64,000 nucleotides of DNA from Metopolophium dirhodum (taxonomy: Eukaryota > Arthropoda > Insecta > Hemiptera > Aphididae), in assembly GCF_019925205.1 (NCBI RefSeq), contig NC_083568.1:14630393-14694392 (forward strand), given 5' to 3'. The notes beneath the pieces were generated by a model. The model was not told the origin of the DNA, did not search any database, and was given only the letters and a program-made list of their open reading frames with translations. A program made the translations under genes and the position numbers. Shown here piece after piece: positions 23,930-37,034 of this stretch; position 1 is the first letter of the stretch; every line of letters starts with the position of its first letter.

Positions 23930-24611
23930 TCGCTATATTCTGTCAATAACACTCAACACAACTAGAATATTTATACAACGGTATTTTAATTATAATATTA
24001 TGTATAGACATCAAAAATTCAATTTTTGAAATAAATAAACAAGATATTTTTTTTATTCAAATGTATTTTTTCCCCTCAAACCAAAAAAATGTTAAGGGCG
24101 TTACAAATATTATGGTTACAAATGAAAAAAAAAAAATGTTTATAATAGTTTTAACATTGAAAAATGTATAAACTAATTTAATTAATATAACTCAGCAGTT
24201 TAATCCACTAAGCTATTGGCAGTCTGTCAAATGTTTATACAATAAGTAACATAAACACTGAAGCCGTGCGTACAAGATATATTATTATAACATATTGTAT
24301 ATACACATGTAGTTAGAAAAGTTTTATAAATTATTATTCAGTTCAGTGATTTTTTATTATGTTTGTTTTTTAAGCGTTACAAATTCTGCAATATTAAAAA
24401 AAATAATAATAATAATAATAATAATGATAAAAAAAATCTTTATCCCTTATATCTAAAAGTAAATGAACCTAATTTGATATTAAACATAAAAATTGAATTC
24501 ATCGACTTAAGACTAAAAACTATTAGCGAATTGATATTATTTTTAATCTAAACATTTTAGGGAGTATTTTTTTCCATTTGGAGCAAATAATTTATTAAAA
24601 GGATGACTTTT
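23930..24611. other. Convergent 3' region between CIAPIN1 and the Nudix gene
   Basis: It contains overlapping AATAAA signals at 24030-24039 for CIAPIN1, about 100 nt after its stop, and an (AAT)n run at 24402-24425. The open frame 24363-24551 is translated from that run and is not a gene. Confidence 0.7.
24030..24039 (+). promoter_or_regulatory. Poly(A) signals of CIAPIN1
   Basis: Two overlapping AATAAA hexamers about 100 nt after the stop codon. Confidence 0.7.
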
Positions 24612-27600
24612 TCAGATGTTTGCTTTTTGTTTATTGAGAGCAAAACTTTCCAGGTACGTGTGTTGAGTAGGCTTGTGTAGACGTAGCATATTCAGTGCAT
24701 CTTCTAATTTAAACCATTTGCGTTTGCGACCTTAATAAAAAAACAAAACAATAACATTAAGTTTGTGTTTATAAACAAACTAAATTTTCATATTAATAAT
24801 ACAAAAGAAAAATTATTGTTTTGAACATATATATCCATAAGATAATACAAAAATAATTAAAATTGAATTTACTATTTACACAATAACAAAATACTACTCG
24901 ATATAATTACTTATTGTTATTACAATAATGACACTAAAATTTAAATTTAAAAATAGTTAAATAATAAATTGCAATTGTCTTTTGGCATTATAACTTTTAA
25001 ATGTATTTATTTTTAACTATTTTTTTTCATTATTACCCAAACAATAAATACGTATAGATGTCTGTATAAGCATTTTGTATTAAGAAATTTTGCCATATAG
25101 CAGCAGCTGCTTCAAAAGATATTTCCATACCATATATTATGATAATCAGCAAACTAGCAAAGTATTGAATTTCAGAACATTGTAAACATCATATTTTTTG
25201 TATACAAGTCCACAATAACAAAAATAAAACATAATACTAATGTATACATTTCTCCAGCTTGTCAATAATTTATTGAACTCCAAGGTCACTTCCCCATAAG
25301 ATTAAAATTCTACTAGTCTATAGATATCTATAACCTATTACTCACTTGTTATTGTGTTTACAATAACCTGTCCTACCGCCATACAAATAAACATATTAAT
25401 AACAAAAATGATAGGGACATAGTTCAATGTGCTTGTATGTACATGAAAAACCAGACATAAATTATTTTTGTGTTGATATTTTTTATCTTACTATGAAACA
25501 TACAACATTTGAACATAAATAACATTTATTTAAATTACATATTTTTGTCAACTGTTAATGTGCATACAGTGTTTGTCCATGTTAATAACTTTTGATATAT
25601 TTTTGTATTTAACTACCACTTTATTATAATTTAAAATATTATTTTAGATTCTATAAACTCAACATAATAATCTTAATACAATTTGATATGTGTTTCACTA
25701 TTATTTAAAAACCTATGATAGTCAATTTGAGCACATTTCTAGTCAAATATTAGGTATCAGTTGAATAAAAGTAGCTCTATAGCAATGTAAGTTTTCAAGT
25801 CTAGGCAAGATATTGGTAAATATAAGTGGGAATGTGCAAGAACAAACTTGGTAAAACATTATGTTTACAATTATTTAAATAATATCAAAATAATCAATAA
25901 TCTAAAGAGATTCAATAGTTAAAACTAATAAATGTATGTATATTATACATAAAAAAAAACATTTATAGAAAAATACTTCAACAAGATTATTATAGGTATT
26001 CATCACTGTTAAAAAAATGTTATTTACGTGTGGCATATTTTAGATAAAGATGAACTTATGTATAATTTATCTAATAATAAAAAGTTATGTAAAGTTTGGT
26101 TTATTAATGGACCCCATTATCATGGAAATTGTACATCACAGTACTCAACTTTATTTTACAACTATGAGGTTATTTTTTTGTAGGAGTAGGTAACCTAAAT
26201 TAGGAACCAACTAACTATGAAATTATAATAGTAATTAAGTGTAATCTTAACTGAAATGAAAACAACATATTAAGCAATTTACCTTGTAAACTATGGTTTG
26301 TTGACGGTGTATTACTATTATTTTTATCACTGCCTTATTTTATGTGCATATTATCTTAGTATTTTGTTTGCTCACGTTTTTGTTTCAAGTATGACACTAG
26401 ATGTATTTCTAAATACACATCAAGACTCAAGTTAAGAACTCTAGACTATTTGATTATAATATTATATAAGTTCAAAAAATAAAAGCTTATAAATTAACAA
26501 TTATATGCATTAATACCTATAATTTTTATCGAGCTTATAATATTAAAACAAACAATTTATAGTTAATAGGTACTTTATAGAATTTATATGTTGAATGTCA
26601 AACTTATTATCGAAATTTACCAATGATATAATATGTTAAAATATAATATTTATCATAACAAATTATTGAATATTATATAAAAATATCAAAATTTAATGCA
26701 CCTCAATTTCACTTAATGTTTAAGAAAATCTCACCTATGCCCAAAGAATCTTCCCACTCAGCTAGTTCTTCTGTTACAATCATAACAAACACATCTGTTC
26801 TATGCCGTCTGATATGAGTCTAAAACAGTAAATCAAATATTAGACATAGACCCACAGGCAGTTTATTATTTAAAAAAGAAATAATACTAACCCTATCTTC
26901 AAATGTACCAAGTCTTCTGTGTAGTCTGCCCACAACACCAGCTTCTTCGACTACTTCCCTTAGAGCAGTAGCACTTGGTTCTTCTTCAGGTTCAATACCA
27001 CCACCGGGTACAATCCATTGTTCAGGTCTACTAGATGAAGTCACCAACAACACCTTCAAAAAGTATCATATACCTATATAATGTGCACAATAGTCTGTTA
27101 TCATTATTCATTATATAAATTTATGGGAATATGAAAAAAAGAGCGTATTTTAATGTAGTGTTACTTAAGTTTACCTTGAACTAGATATTTTTATCATATA
27201 ACATACTAGATGTAGTAGCAATGTGAATTTCATACCTAACTAATATACAACATAAGTTTACACAGGTTATTTAATTTTCAATTCTTTTTTTTGGCACAAT
27301 GTCCATGACCTAATAAAAAAATAACTACCCGCCTGTCATGGTAACTAAGCACCCACATCAATAGGCTATAGTCCAACAAATAACTAAATTATTTATACCA
27401 ATGTTCAATATTTATTCATTACCTATTGTTAATTATTGATTAAGTATTATGTTCTACATCAATTAATACTAAATGTAGGTATATGGTATTTGAAAACCAT
27501 AATATTAACATTAATGTGTTGTAAGGGAATGGATAAAATTGTTTTAATATAACATGTATTATTGTATTCAGTATTGCTTTCTACAAGATTTTAGTTTACT

Positions 27601-30600
27601 CACAAACCATAATTAACAAAACCAACAAATCACTTAACCTAAGTTATGCACTCAGTTACTTAAAGTTTAGAATTAGTGGGAAGACAACATTTGTATATCA
27701 CAACAAGCCATACAATAAATTGATTGTTTTGCCTCTGATTTTGATGCATAATGAAAGTATTATAAAATCAATTAAGAATAATAAGTAGTGTTGACCAATT
27801 TACCCTATGGTTAACCAATTGAATTATACAAAAAAAATAGTTATTGATAAATGTCCATACTCCATAATATATACATTTGTTGAAAAATATGTTAAAATAA
27901 ATACAATTAGCAATGAAAAATACTAGTGCTTTATTTTTATTAATAATTAAGGGCTTCACACCTTGGACCTGATAGCTCTGCTTGCAAACCCCCACTTTTA
28001 ACTAGAAATTCTATCATTCTTAATAAACAAAATTTGTATTATTTTTTTTTTTGTGTTAGTTATATTTATTGAAATTTAAAATGTTCACAATATACTTTTA
28101 GATTTCTAAAAATAAGTTTAGAACACCTTATATCTCTGTTGTATCTATCCCTTAGTTACCATTACATAGTTACGATTCAATTGTGTGTATTTTATAACCG
28201 CGGTTGTATTCAAAGTAAATTCATACTAGCCAGAATTAAAAAATATCAAAATATGAGTATTAAATTTGTTAAAAAAGTAGGTATAATATAGATTTATAGT
28301 TCCTGACAAATTAAAGAAGGCATATTTATTTAAGTTTATACATTTAAAATTATAGTCGATAGATATAATACTTATCTTTAATTATTAGTTAAGTAATTTT
28401 AATATTTTTGGCCAATACTCGTGATAAGAATATATTATGTATTTTCTATAACAGAAATAAAAAAAAAATGTAATTTGGTTACTTGTAGTATATATACCAT
28501 AAGTAATACAATTAGGCACCTAGTTTCATTAAATTATCATCATATACCAATGTACTATAGAAAGAAAATATTTCAGTACCATTTAGTTATTTACAAGAAT
28601 ATAAGTGTATGAATTTACCCATTAATAATACTACTGTTTATATAATTTATCATGGATACCAGATTAATTTATTTTATACAATTTTTAATAACAAATATTA
28701 TGATCCTATAATAAGGGTCTTAAATTATACTTTTTAAATGATTTTTTTTTTTCTAGTAAACAATATATTTAATAATTCTATTCATGAAAATAATATATAG
28801 CCAAATGCAAGTATTAGTTACAGTTGCATTTAAAAATAACCATTGTTTTATAAATTATGTTTAGTTTAAGTATATGTAGGTAATTTTAACTTCAACATTC
28901 ATAACCTTGGAGCAGATCCAACATGAACGGAAATTATCACTCAGGTTTCGACAGAATACCTACTTTAAATATGATTTTTGTCAATATTTGAAGGATTCAT
29001 TTTTGCATAAATAAATTATTTTAGTGTTTGGCTGGGGCCTAGTCAAATTACAGTTTGAAGTTTAAACATCTAAAACCATTAATTTTATAACATATACAAT
29101 ATACCTATTAAAATCGATGCAAAAACATTACATACATTTTTTTAATAAAATTAATTAGGTAGATAATAGCTACTTTAAGACTAAGCAAAAAATCAAGATA
29201 ATTTATCCTACTGAATCACTAAAATAAATACATTTGTATAGAATAGACACTTTAAACAGATAAATAGGTTAAATTCTAAAGTTGAAACTGATAAAAGGTT
29301 ATTTAAGGTCAATAGAGACCTAATTGTAATATTACTTGTATAATAAATAATAATTGTCACTAAGCAATATTTTTATTACAATACAATTATTGAATTAAAA
29401 GTGGTATTTTTTGGCATAATATCATTAACCATGAATACAAAATCAACAGTTAGGTACCGTTACCCTTACTTTGACCCAAATTAAAATATGGATTACAAGA
29501 TTCATATTATACATATCAAGGACATACTTTGTATAACTTATAGTTAATTCAGTTAATTCGGTAGGGGAGAAGGTAATACTTTGAGATTGCTATTTTTAAT
29601 ATTTTTATGTTTATGAGTGCTTATTTTGATGATTTCAGGTTTTTAATTCTCAAACTATGGTTATAATTTATTATCCCATAAGAATATATTGAAATACTCA
29701 CGAAATAAATTCCCTATTTTTATTTTAAATAGGATTTCTTTGCAATATGTTAATGGTAGATCTAGGTTAAAAATATTGAATAGGCCTACATTTTTACCAA
29801 TCCTATTTTTGATTTTTTGACATGAAACAAAGGTTGGTCTGAATTACATTTTTAGATATGTCTGCAATATTCCAGTCTCCTGAATATATAAAAATTCAAC
29901 ATAAATCTACTGCTGGCATTGTTTAAGTCTATTCATGCAGTTCCAAACTAAATATTTACTTTATAGTTTATATTATATACTCTGTAAAAGAATAACAATA
30001 TAATATGACGTTTTAATAATTTTATATAGATCCATGGTTAGAATTAAAAGTGAAATTAAAAAAAAAATATATATATAATATTTTAACCTAATCAAAAGCA
30101 TTTTACAATGTTATACAATTTCAAATCAATTAAAGCTTAATTACAATAATAGCATAATCCAATTAATCTGTATTTTAGATAATATAAATTAATATTAGAA
30201 CTACATAGTAAGAACCCAAGTAATTAGAATTATCTTAAATATGGAGAGATAATTTATTTATTACACAATATAACATAGGTTCAATTACATATCATATTAC
30301 TTAATAAAAGTATTAGGTCAGTATAATAATAAGTAGGAAATCTGTGTAGATTTTAATTGATTCTTCACAATGCTTAAAAAAAAAATTGAATTTGTTATTT
30401 TCCATTAATATGTATACATGCGTGTAGTGTGTATGTCTAGTCATATTATGATTTAACACCAAAATTGGAAGTTATTTTTTAATATTAAATAATTAAAAAG
30501 TGCAAACAATTATTGGATTTCATTGCCATTGATAGCAGTAACCACTTTATAACAGTTTAAATTGTAGATTTAAAGTAGGTAATCAAAGCAAAACCATTTT

Positions 30601-32221
30601 CAGAACTAGGTGTGAAGGAAGTACTACATAATACTCTTATATTGTTATACTATACTAATATAATTTATTATAAAGTGTTAGGTAGGCAGTAGTAAATATT
30701 ACATATTATGCAATGATATAGCTGTATATGTTGGCAAGTACAAACGCTAATAAGTAGTAAAAACAAAAATAATTGAAGGGTGAGAACTTTAGGACTCAAA
30801 CAAAATATACAATTAGGTAGGTACCATGAAATACTCTATGCATTTAATTTGGAATAAATATTTTATCATATTATTTTACCAAGAATATATGAACGATAGT
30901 ACTAAAAATAACCTTCAGATAAAAAAATTACATAAACTACTTTAAAATATGTCAAGTCTGTTAAAACTATTTATCTTGGTATTTAAAGGAAACATTTTTA
31001 TGAGTATATTTAAATTTCATACTAGTATTTAGTTTCATTTCTTACATTACGATATTTATATAATAGGCGAATGTACAGATAATGTACCTAGGTATCTATA
31101 AAAAATATGTATAACTGATTTAAAGACAATTTGTTTATCTGCCTGACTGCCTGACATTCAAATACCTTGCAAAATGTTATTTTTAGTTAATATTTCTAAG
31201 AACTAAAAATAACCTGTATGATGGATAAATATGTAATACCATTGATTAAAATATAATAGGTATACTATATAATCTATAACATTTTCTGTACTATATATAT
31301 TCAGTAAATGGTGATAGGTACCTATCTAATCTAAAATCGACATGATTAATAAGATATAAGAAGGTGGGGTAAAAATATAATAAAACTAAATTCAACAAAT
31401 TCTTTTTCATTAAAATAATAAATTCCATAGGTACTCTTGCAGAGCTTAAATTTTGAAAAAGTAGATACTAGAATTAAAAATAATAACTCAATATAGACAT
31501 TATAAACATTAAACAAATTTTCCCCTTTGTCCTATGTTATAATTAATAATTTATTATTAGCATATCTACGTATATCGCCCCTGATATAAAAATCACGAAA
31601 TATAACATAACATTTTAATTTAGACAGTTCAAAAGGTGGAAATTGTAATGTACACAATTACACAAAAATGTACTATGCATATTATTTCAGGTTGGTAGTT
31701 AGGTATAAAATGTCCTAGGTCTCGTGATTATAAAAAATATAATGAAAATAAGTATATAAATTGTACAATATTATTTAGCAAAATGAATAGCAGTTTAGAT
31801 TCAACAACAAAAGACAATTATAATAGTAATAGATGTGCAGTAACAGTGTATGTCTATAATAAAAATAATATATTGAATTGAATTCTATGAATAGAATTAA
31901 TTTTAATTGACGTAGGTACCTATTGGCCATTACAATATTACAGTGGTAAAAACTAGAAACATATTATTATTGTAATTATTATATAAAGCTGTGACGTAAT
32001 AATATCAGAAATCAGAAAATGATAGTGCAAACTGCAAAGCGATGCACCACGCGCAGTGTGCATTTATGACATATCAAAAACTCAAATTTATCGTACGGAA
32101 TATTATAATATAACGAAATTGTAATTACCTCATCGGAATCTTTGCGCACACATATACAAGCAGCTCGCCTGCGAAATCCATCCTCGTCATAAATGCGAGT
32201 TGAATTCGGTTTATCTTTCAT
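24612..32221 (-). CDS. Aps: Diphosphoinositol polyphosphate phosphohydrolase (NUDT3/Aps type Nudix hydrolase)
   Basis: Four exons: 32221-32129, 27053-26892, 26819-26735 and 24730-24612, giving 152 aa. This enzyme removes beta-phosphates from inositol pyrophosphates and also cleaves diadenosine polyphosphates. Exon 1 carries the family's N-terminus (TRIYDEDGFRRRAACICVR). The Nudix box G-x5-E-x7-REVxEExGV lies at residues 49-71, with all catalytic glutamates, preceded by QWIVPGGG. Exon 3 gives HRTDVFVMIVTEELAEWEDS and exon 4 RKRKWFKLEDALNMLRLHKP, both diagnostic of DIPP enzymes rather than other Nudix families. The protein is a little shorter than human NUDT3 (172 aa) because its tail is short. 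Intron 1 is 5.1 kb and intron 3 is 2.0 kb. The start is the only ATG that gives the conserved N-terminus. Confidence 0.94.
24731..26734 (-). other. Intron 3 of the Nudix gene
   Basis: 2.0 kb of AT-rich sequence. No additional exon, mobile element with defined ends or RNA gene was recognised. Confidence 0.7.
27054..32128 (-). other. Intron 1 of the Nudix gene
   Basis: 5.1 kb of AT-rich sequence between donor GAG|GTAATT and acceptor TTGAAG|GTG. Short open frames (for example 27768-27995 minus, 28421-28612 plus) show no domains. I see no defined mobile element. An alternative first exon could exist but is not recognisable. Confidence 0.65.
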
Positions 32222-33830
32222 TTTTACTTTAATTTATTGATGTCCTAGTAACCGAGAATAAAATTCTAACGACGAATCCTCGGGGTACTCTAGGTGCTAG
32301 AGATTATTTTTTTGGGAAAAAAATTTAGGTGCAACTACGAGACGTATCAACGGCGGTTGACATTTTTCTTCTGAATTTTGATATTGTGGTTTTGGAACAC
32401 GAACGAGCAATATTGTGACTTTTCTTATACTTCACGGCGAATCGAAATCCACCCGCGTGTTGAAGAGATACGTATAAAATATTACAATAATATATATATA
32501 AACGTAAGACGACAACGGTGGTAGTTTTTGTGAGTTATATTATGTACGAGCTAAAGCGAATTTAGAATACTAAGTACAAGTATAAAATTTTTAATAAAAA
32601 GTAGTTTAATTTAAAATTAAATTAAAATAAAGAAAATTAATACGGTGTGTATAAAAAAAAAACGTAAAAAAAATTATAATAAAACAAAAAAAATTGAAAA
32701 AAAAACGGGGAAAAAAACGGGTATTAAGAATTAAACAATAAGAGATACATTAGACAAATGTCACTTAGAGACATTGTAATCGAAACATCGTACCGCCGTT
32801 TGACGATTGCATATCGTTTCGTTCGTTCGTCCGGACCACCATAATCGTGACGACGGCGACGGCGGCGACGACGGGAATGGGTGTCAAAGTCCAAAAAAAA
32901 AATTGATGCGGCGAGAACGCGCACGGGCGGCCAACGACGCGAAAAACTAGCCAATACGGTGACGGTGGTGTTGATGTTGGTAGCGGTAGCGCTGGTTGTT
33001 GTGGTGGTGGTGGTGGTGTTGGCGTGGTTTTGGTGGGGTGGAGTTGATCGTTGATGCCGTAGTTGATTGTATAATGGTGCGGGAAGTGGTGGTGATGGTG
33101 GTGAACAGTGGCTACCAACTCTGCTATGGCTCTTTAGTGCGCGCGCGCACGCGGGTTTGTATCGAGTATTCAAGAGGTGTCCACCGGTCCGGTGCACGCG
33201 CGTGCGCGCTGCCCAAATGCACCCGCCGGCCGCCGCCACCGTGCATATTATTATTATCATAGCCATTAATCATTATTATTATTATTACTAGAATAGTATG
33301 TGTCTGTGTAGTGTGTATCGTGCATGGTGCGCGCCATAAAGACGAGCCACGAACGCATAGCTGATGTGTGCGCGGGCGGGCGGATATCGTGGCGCGAGAG
33401 ACGCGGTTACCGGCGGGCGGCGTTGCCGAGTTCGCGCCTGTACCGCGGTTGGTTACCCTGCCACCTTCGTTGTATTTATATTTTTTATACGGCGAGACGA
33501 CTATGGGCCGCGTGGAGAGTGTAACCGCGTGTGAACGAACGAAAAACCACGCTCGAGCGCTCGAACTCATAACAAAAACGTGGTAGGATGAGACACGCCA
33601 CCGCGGGAGGATCCGAGAATGCAAACATTTAACATAGCATACGCGATCGGTGTGGTGGCCACGTTGCGGTTTGCAACCTCGCCGTCCAAGAAAAATGCAA
33701 TTTTTTATTTGCTACCACCTCACGCCTCACGGTCCTGGCTGACGCGGACGCGCCCACGTGACTATCGTGAAAAAAATTCGGTTTTTTTTACAATGTCTCT
33801 TGTCGTTATACAATAACAATCATGTCATAA
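32222..33830. other. GC-rich promoter-like region upstream of the Nudix gene
   Basis: Upstream of the start codon the sequence changes to a CpG-rich stretch, strongest at about 32800-33770, with GGT/GGC triplet runs (32960-33110) and alternating CG/CA such as GCGCGCGCAC near 33139. Many overlapping open frames occur on both strands because stops are rare; their products are low-complexity (poly-His, poly-Thr, poly-Arg) and are not called as genes. It may be the promoter and 5' UTR of the Nudix gene, or a first exon of a divergent transcript. Confidence 0.4.
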
Positions 33831-34930
33831 TTATTCTTAACACATTTTTTACGTCAGACGTGAAATTTAACGAGTTGATTACTTATACATTATATTATTA
33901 AAAAACGCGGTGTTTTGTTTTTTGAAATAATTAAACTTTCTCGATAGAAAATATGTGTGTGTATATAATAGTATTAGGTATCGTATTTAATTTCTCTTTC
34001 CGAACACCGTCGTCTCGACTGTCGATCGATTGTAAATATTGTTTTGGGTCATACACTCGGCCGATGCCTAATAGTTAATACCTATAATGATGTATAGATT
34101 TTCTCAATCGTTTAGTATCTGGTAGGTCGTAGGTACGACCTTAGATCCGCGAATACGGGTTAGTGGTTACCATAAATAATTTTTGGATCTTAGGGGTACA
34201 CGCGCGCGACCAGTAAAATATGATTACAAAACGCGCGCGTGCTTGATAAATTGCCAACAGGGTCGCCGCCTTGGCCCCGCTCTCAAATATTAGGTACCCA
34301 ATTTACCATTGCTGTTAGCCATAAACATCCAAATAAAATAATATCGTATTATATTGTTCCGTGGCCCGACGGAGGCGGTAAATAATTGTCAGTATATACT
34401 CGGTAATATAATATTATTAGTAATGGATTATATAACTATACGATGCACAATGTATCAGTTATTCAGTTATACATTTTGTACTTGCATCCGCTATATGAAC
34501 GACAGTAAATTGTGCGAGGCGGCCGATGCTGAACGCTGATGAGTGATAATCACAATCCAAATTTCCCGTTCCCCATCCATTATTTTATAAAAAATGTCAA
34601 AAGGGCAAAGGCCTAGATAACTAGATCCTTTATTAGCTTACTCCAAACTCAATACAACTTCTGACAAAATTAATCATTACAGTACCTGTGATAATAAAAT
34701 TATATAATACTACATTATTATATAATAATATGAACACAGAAGAATTAAAAACATCATTTTTTTACGTACAACAATACGCTTTTGTCTTGAGACATTTAGT
34801 TTTTAAATGCTGTTTGTAGGGCGGGGAAGGTGGTCTATACTATTAGCCGATATAGTCAATTGAATTCTTTCCTCTTTAACCAAGGTAAAATATTTTCATG
34901 TTATATGCGCATAAAAATTATTACTAAAAA
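33831..34930. other. Intergenic, nothing recognised
   Basis: AT-rich with scattered CG-rich spots such as CACGCGCGCG near 34200. No supported gene or element. Confidence 0.5.
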
Positions 34931-35434
34931 GCGGGTAAGTGCTCTGCTGTACAGAAGGTCACAAGTGGGTCACTATGGATGGTATTAAATTTGAATTCAA
35001 TGATATAATATTGTATACGAAAAACGATTCTGAGCAGAGATGGTTTGTCAGTGTGGATATTTTATAATATATTTATATTATTATTTCTATAATTATTAAT
35101 ACGGTAGCTGGTAAGTTGAATTAATATTATAAAATTACAGCAAAATAACTAAAATTGTTATTCCTAGATATTTAATATGTAATTGTAAAACAAATTTAAC
35201 AAAAACTATAAAAAAAACGTGTTTTTATATTTTTGAGATTTTTTGGTTACAGAACAATTTACTTACACGTGGAACCTTGTTTTAAATTTTCAATCCTTAG
35301 CTATAAAAGTTGAACATTTTATACATTTTTAACTGCAAAATCATTTTTAAATTTGATAAATGTTGTCAAAAATTGAACTTTAATTGCTTATAAAAAAATG
35401 AGTGCTTATGTATTTTTAAAAGTGTTCAAGTACT

Positions 35435-35995
35435 ATTGTAACCAGTGGCGTATTTACGGGGGGAGGGGGTTCATTATGTGGCCCGGACCCCTCCTATTGA
35501 CTCGTGTCTCGTACATGTTAAATTTTGTGTTTTTACATGATTAAGAAAAACAAAGTTTATCATTCGATACGAAGGATTTTGTAAAAACTTTTCGTCGCTT
35601 CAATTGTCAAAGTTTTTAATTAATATTGTGATTTTTTTTTGTTATAAATTTACATTGCCAGTATTACATTGTGATTTTGCGCAAGCGCAGTATTTACATT
35701 GGCACAGAAAATCTCAAAATCCCCGTTTGAGCAACTCCCCGGGTGGGGCTAAAAGAATGAAAAATACTTTACGACCTATTCTCGTACCTATCAAATGTAC
35801 AAAAATATTTTTATCCGAATCGGTCGAGCTGTTACGGAGTTCATACACTAACACCGTGACACGAGATTTTTATATATTAGATGATTAAAAACTCAAAAAT
35901 TTTACATGGACATATAAGCTCCCCACGGCTCTGTGTTCTAAAAATGATCTGGACCCTCCCCATTACAAATTCTTAAATACGCCACTGATTGTAAC
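35435..35995. mobile_element. 545-bp non-autonomous hAT element with perfect 8-bp TSD
   Basis: ATTGTAAC flanks the element at 35435-35442 and 35988-35995. Ends are CAGTGGCGTATTTACGGGG on the left and, inverted, CAGTGGCGTATTTAAGAATT on the right. It is inserted into repeat copy B and itself contains a Helitron 5' end. The plus open frame 35604-35888 within it is not a transposase and is best explained as antisense Helitron sequence. Confidence 0.93.
35590..35881 (-). mobile_element. Helitron 5'-end fragment inside the hAT element
   Basis: Read on the minus strand from 35881 it begins TCTAATATATAAAAATCTCG, then TGTCACGGTGTTAGTG, GAACTCCGTAACAGC, CCGATTCGGATAAA and later CCACCCGGGGAG and GCTCAAACGGGGATTTTGAG. 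The same blocks occur in the same order at 62931-63115. The start TC preceded by A fits Helitron insertion at AT. The inner limit is approximate. Confidence 0.75.
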
Positions 35996-36040
35996 AATAT
36001 ATCAGAAGTATTGTGTTAAATTGTCAAGAAAATAAAAAAA

Positions 36041-37034
36041 GCGGATAAGTGCAGCGATAATGGAGTATGTCAGCGGTTTTGGGAGTTTGTTCATCGCCCC
36101 TTCGGTCCTCGGACAGGATACTATATGGGACAGTGTATTATTACAGTAGGAGTAGGTATTCGATTTAAATGCAATGATTGCATTCGATAAAAAATGATTC
36201 TGAGCGGAGGATCAGTGTAACAATTAGTAATTAGTAATTACAATTATGTGGCAATATATATATATTTATATATAGAAATTAGTATGTTTAATAAATAATA
36301 TTAGATGTATAATTTACGAGATCGTCCCCACGACCTCCTACACTAAGCCACTTCTCAACATCCAAATCTCCACTCTACACACGCGCTTCCTCGAGATAAC
36401 TCTACGACCTCTCTGCTACTTATAGACAGTTATAGTTATTAAATTATTGTAAATATGTAAATACTAGAATAATATTATTGTAATCACATTGTAACATCTG
36501 TAAATATCTTACAATCACCAATTGTAAATTATCCTTTTTACTTATAAATATTTAATTATCATGTTAATACCTGTTAAAACATAAGTATATTGTCAAATAT
36601 CCCTAGACATAGATAGCCTTAGGCTAGGAATGTCTTAGTTTAAAATAATAAAAAAAAAAGATGTATAATTTGAAATTAGATTCATAAATTATGTTTATGT
36701 TCAATAATAAATTGAATAAATATAAATTCCTAAATTTTCTTTTTTTTAGCGGTTATTTTAAAATTGTAGTTGTTTATATGATAATCAAAGCGTTAGAAAA
36801 AAAATTGCATAGCACTAGGGTATTTTGGTGATTTTTTCCGTGGCGTAAAATAACTATTGAGAAAATCGAAAAATGACATCTTTAAAATACCATCTTGATC
36901 CAATTTGCTAAAAGATAATATACTATATTATTATGTTGAAGTCAAAGCAATCCTTCTGGTAGAAACTTTGTTTACAGGATAAAAAAAAAAAATAAACATT
37001 ATAAAACCAATATTGTTCCACTTAGAATCTAAAA
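36041..37034 (+). repeat. Further degraded copy of the same repeat, carrying a LINE insertion
   Basis: It starts at AAAGCGGATAAGTGC, has AAAATGATTCTGAGCGGAG near 36190 and ends in ATTGTTCCACTTAGAATCTAA near 37030, as other copies do. It is interrupted at 36316-36658 by a LINE. The middle part is strongly diverged, so the assignment of the right half is tentative. Confidence 0.5.
36303..36671 (+). mobile_element. 5'-truncated LINE 3' end with 13-bp TSD
   Basis: AGATGTATAATTT is duplicated exactly at 36303-36315 and 36659-36671. The 343-bp insert ends AGTTTAAAATAAT plus an A-run. It begins with a short GC-richer stretch that can be read as the last codons of a retrotransposon ORF (up to a stop near 36422), followed by an AT-rich 3' UTR containing CCCTAGACATAGATAGCC. 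This is the classic product of target-primed reverse transcription. A Jockey/R1-like clade is likely but cannot be proved from the 3' UTR. Confidence 0.88.

Larger units (their letters stand above)
34931..36040 (+). repeat. Copy B of the unclassified repeat, split by a hAT MITE
   Basis: The head segment (GCTCTGCTGTACAG, TTAAATTTGAATTCAATGAT, AAAACGATTCTGAGC) and body (ACGTGGAACCTTGTTTTAAA, TCAATCCTTAGCTATAAAAG) match the copies at 44.7 and 61.2 kb in the same order. The copy breaks at 35442 and resumes at 35996 with AATATATCAGAAG, exactly where the 45 kb copy reads AATATATCAGGAG without interruption. Confidence 0.8.

Noticed and set aside
32724..33624. Long overlapping open frames on both strands (up to 180 codons)
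   Set aside because: They arise because the region is GC-rich with triplet repeats. The products are poly-His, poly-Thr or poly-Arg and no frame is favoured.
35604..35888. 94-codon plus-strand frame inside the 545-bp hAT element
   Set aside because: It overlaps an antisense Helitron 5' end that is non-coding in the homologous copy at 62.9 kb, and it lacks any transposase motif.
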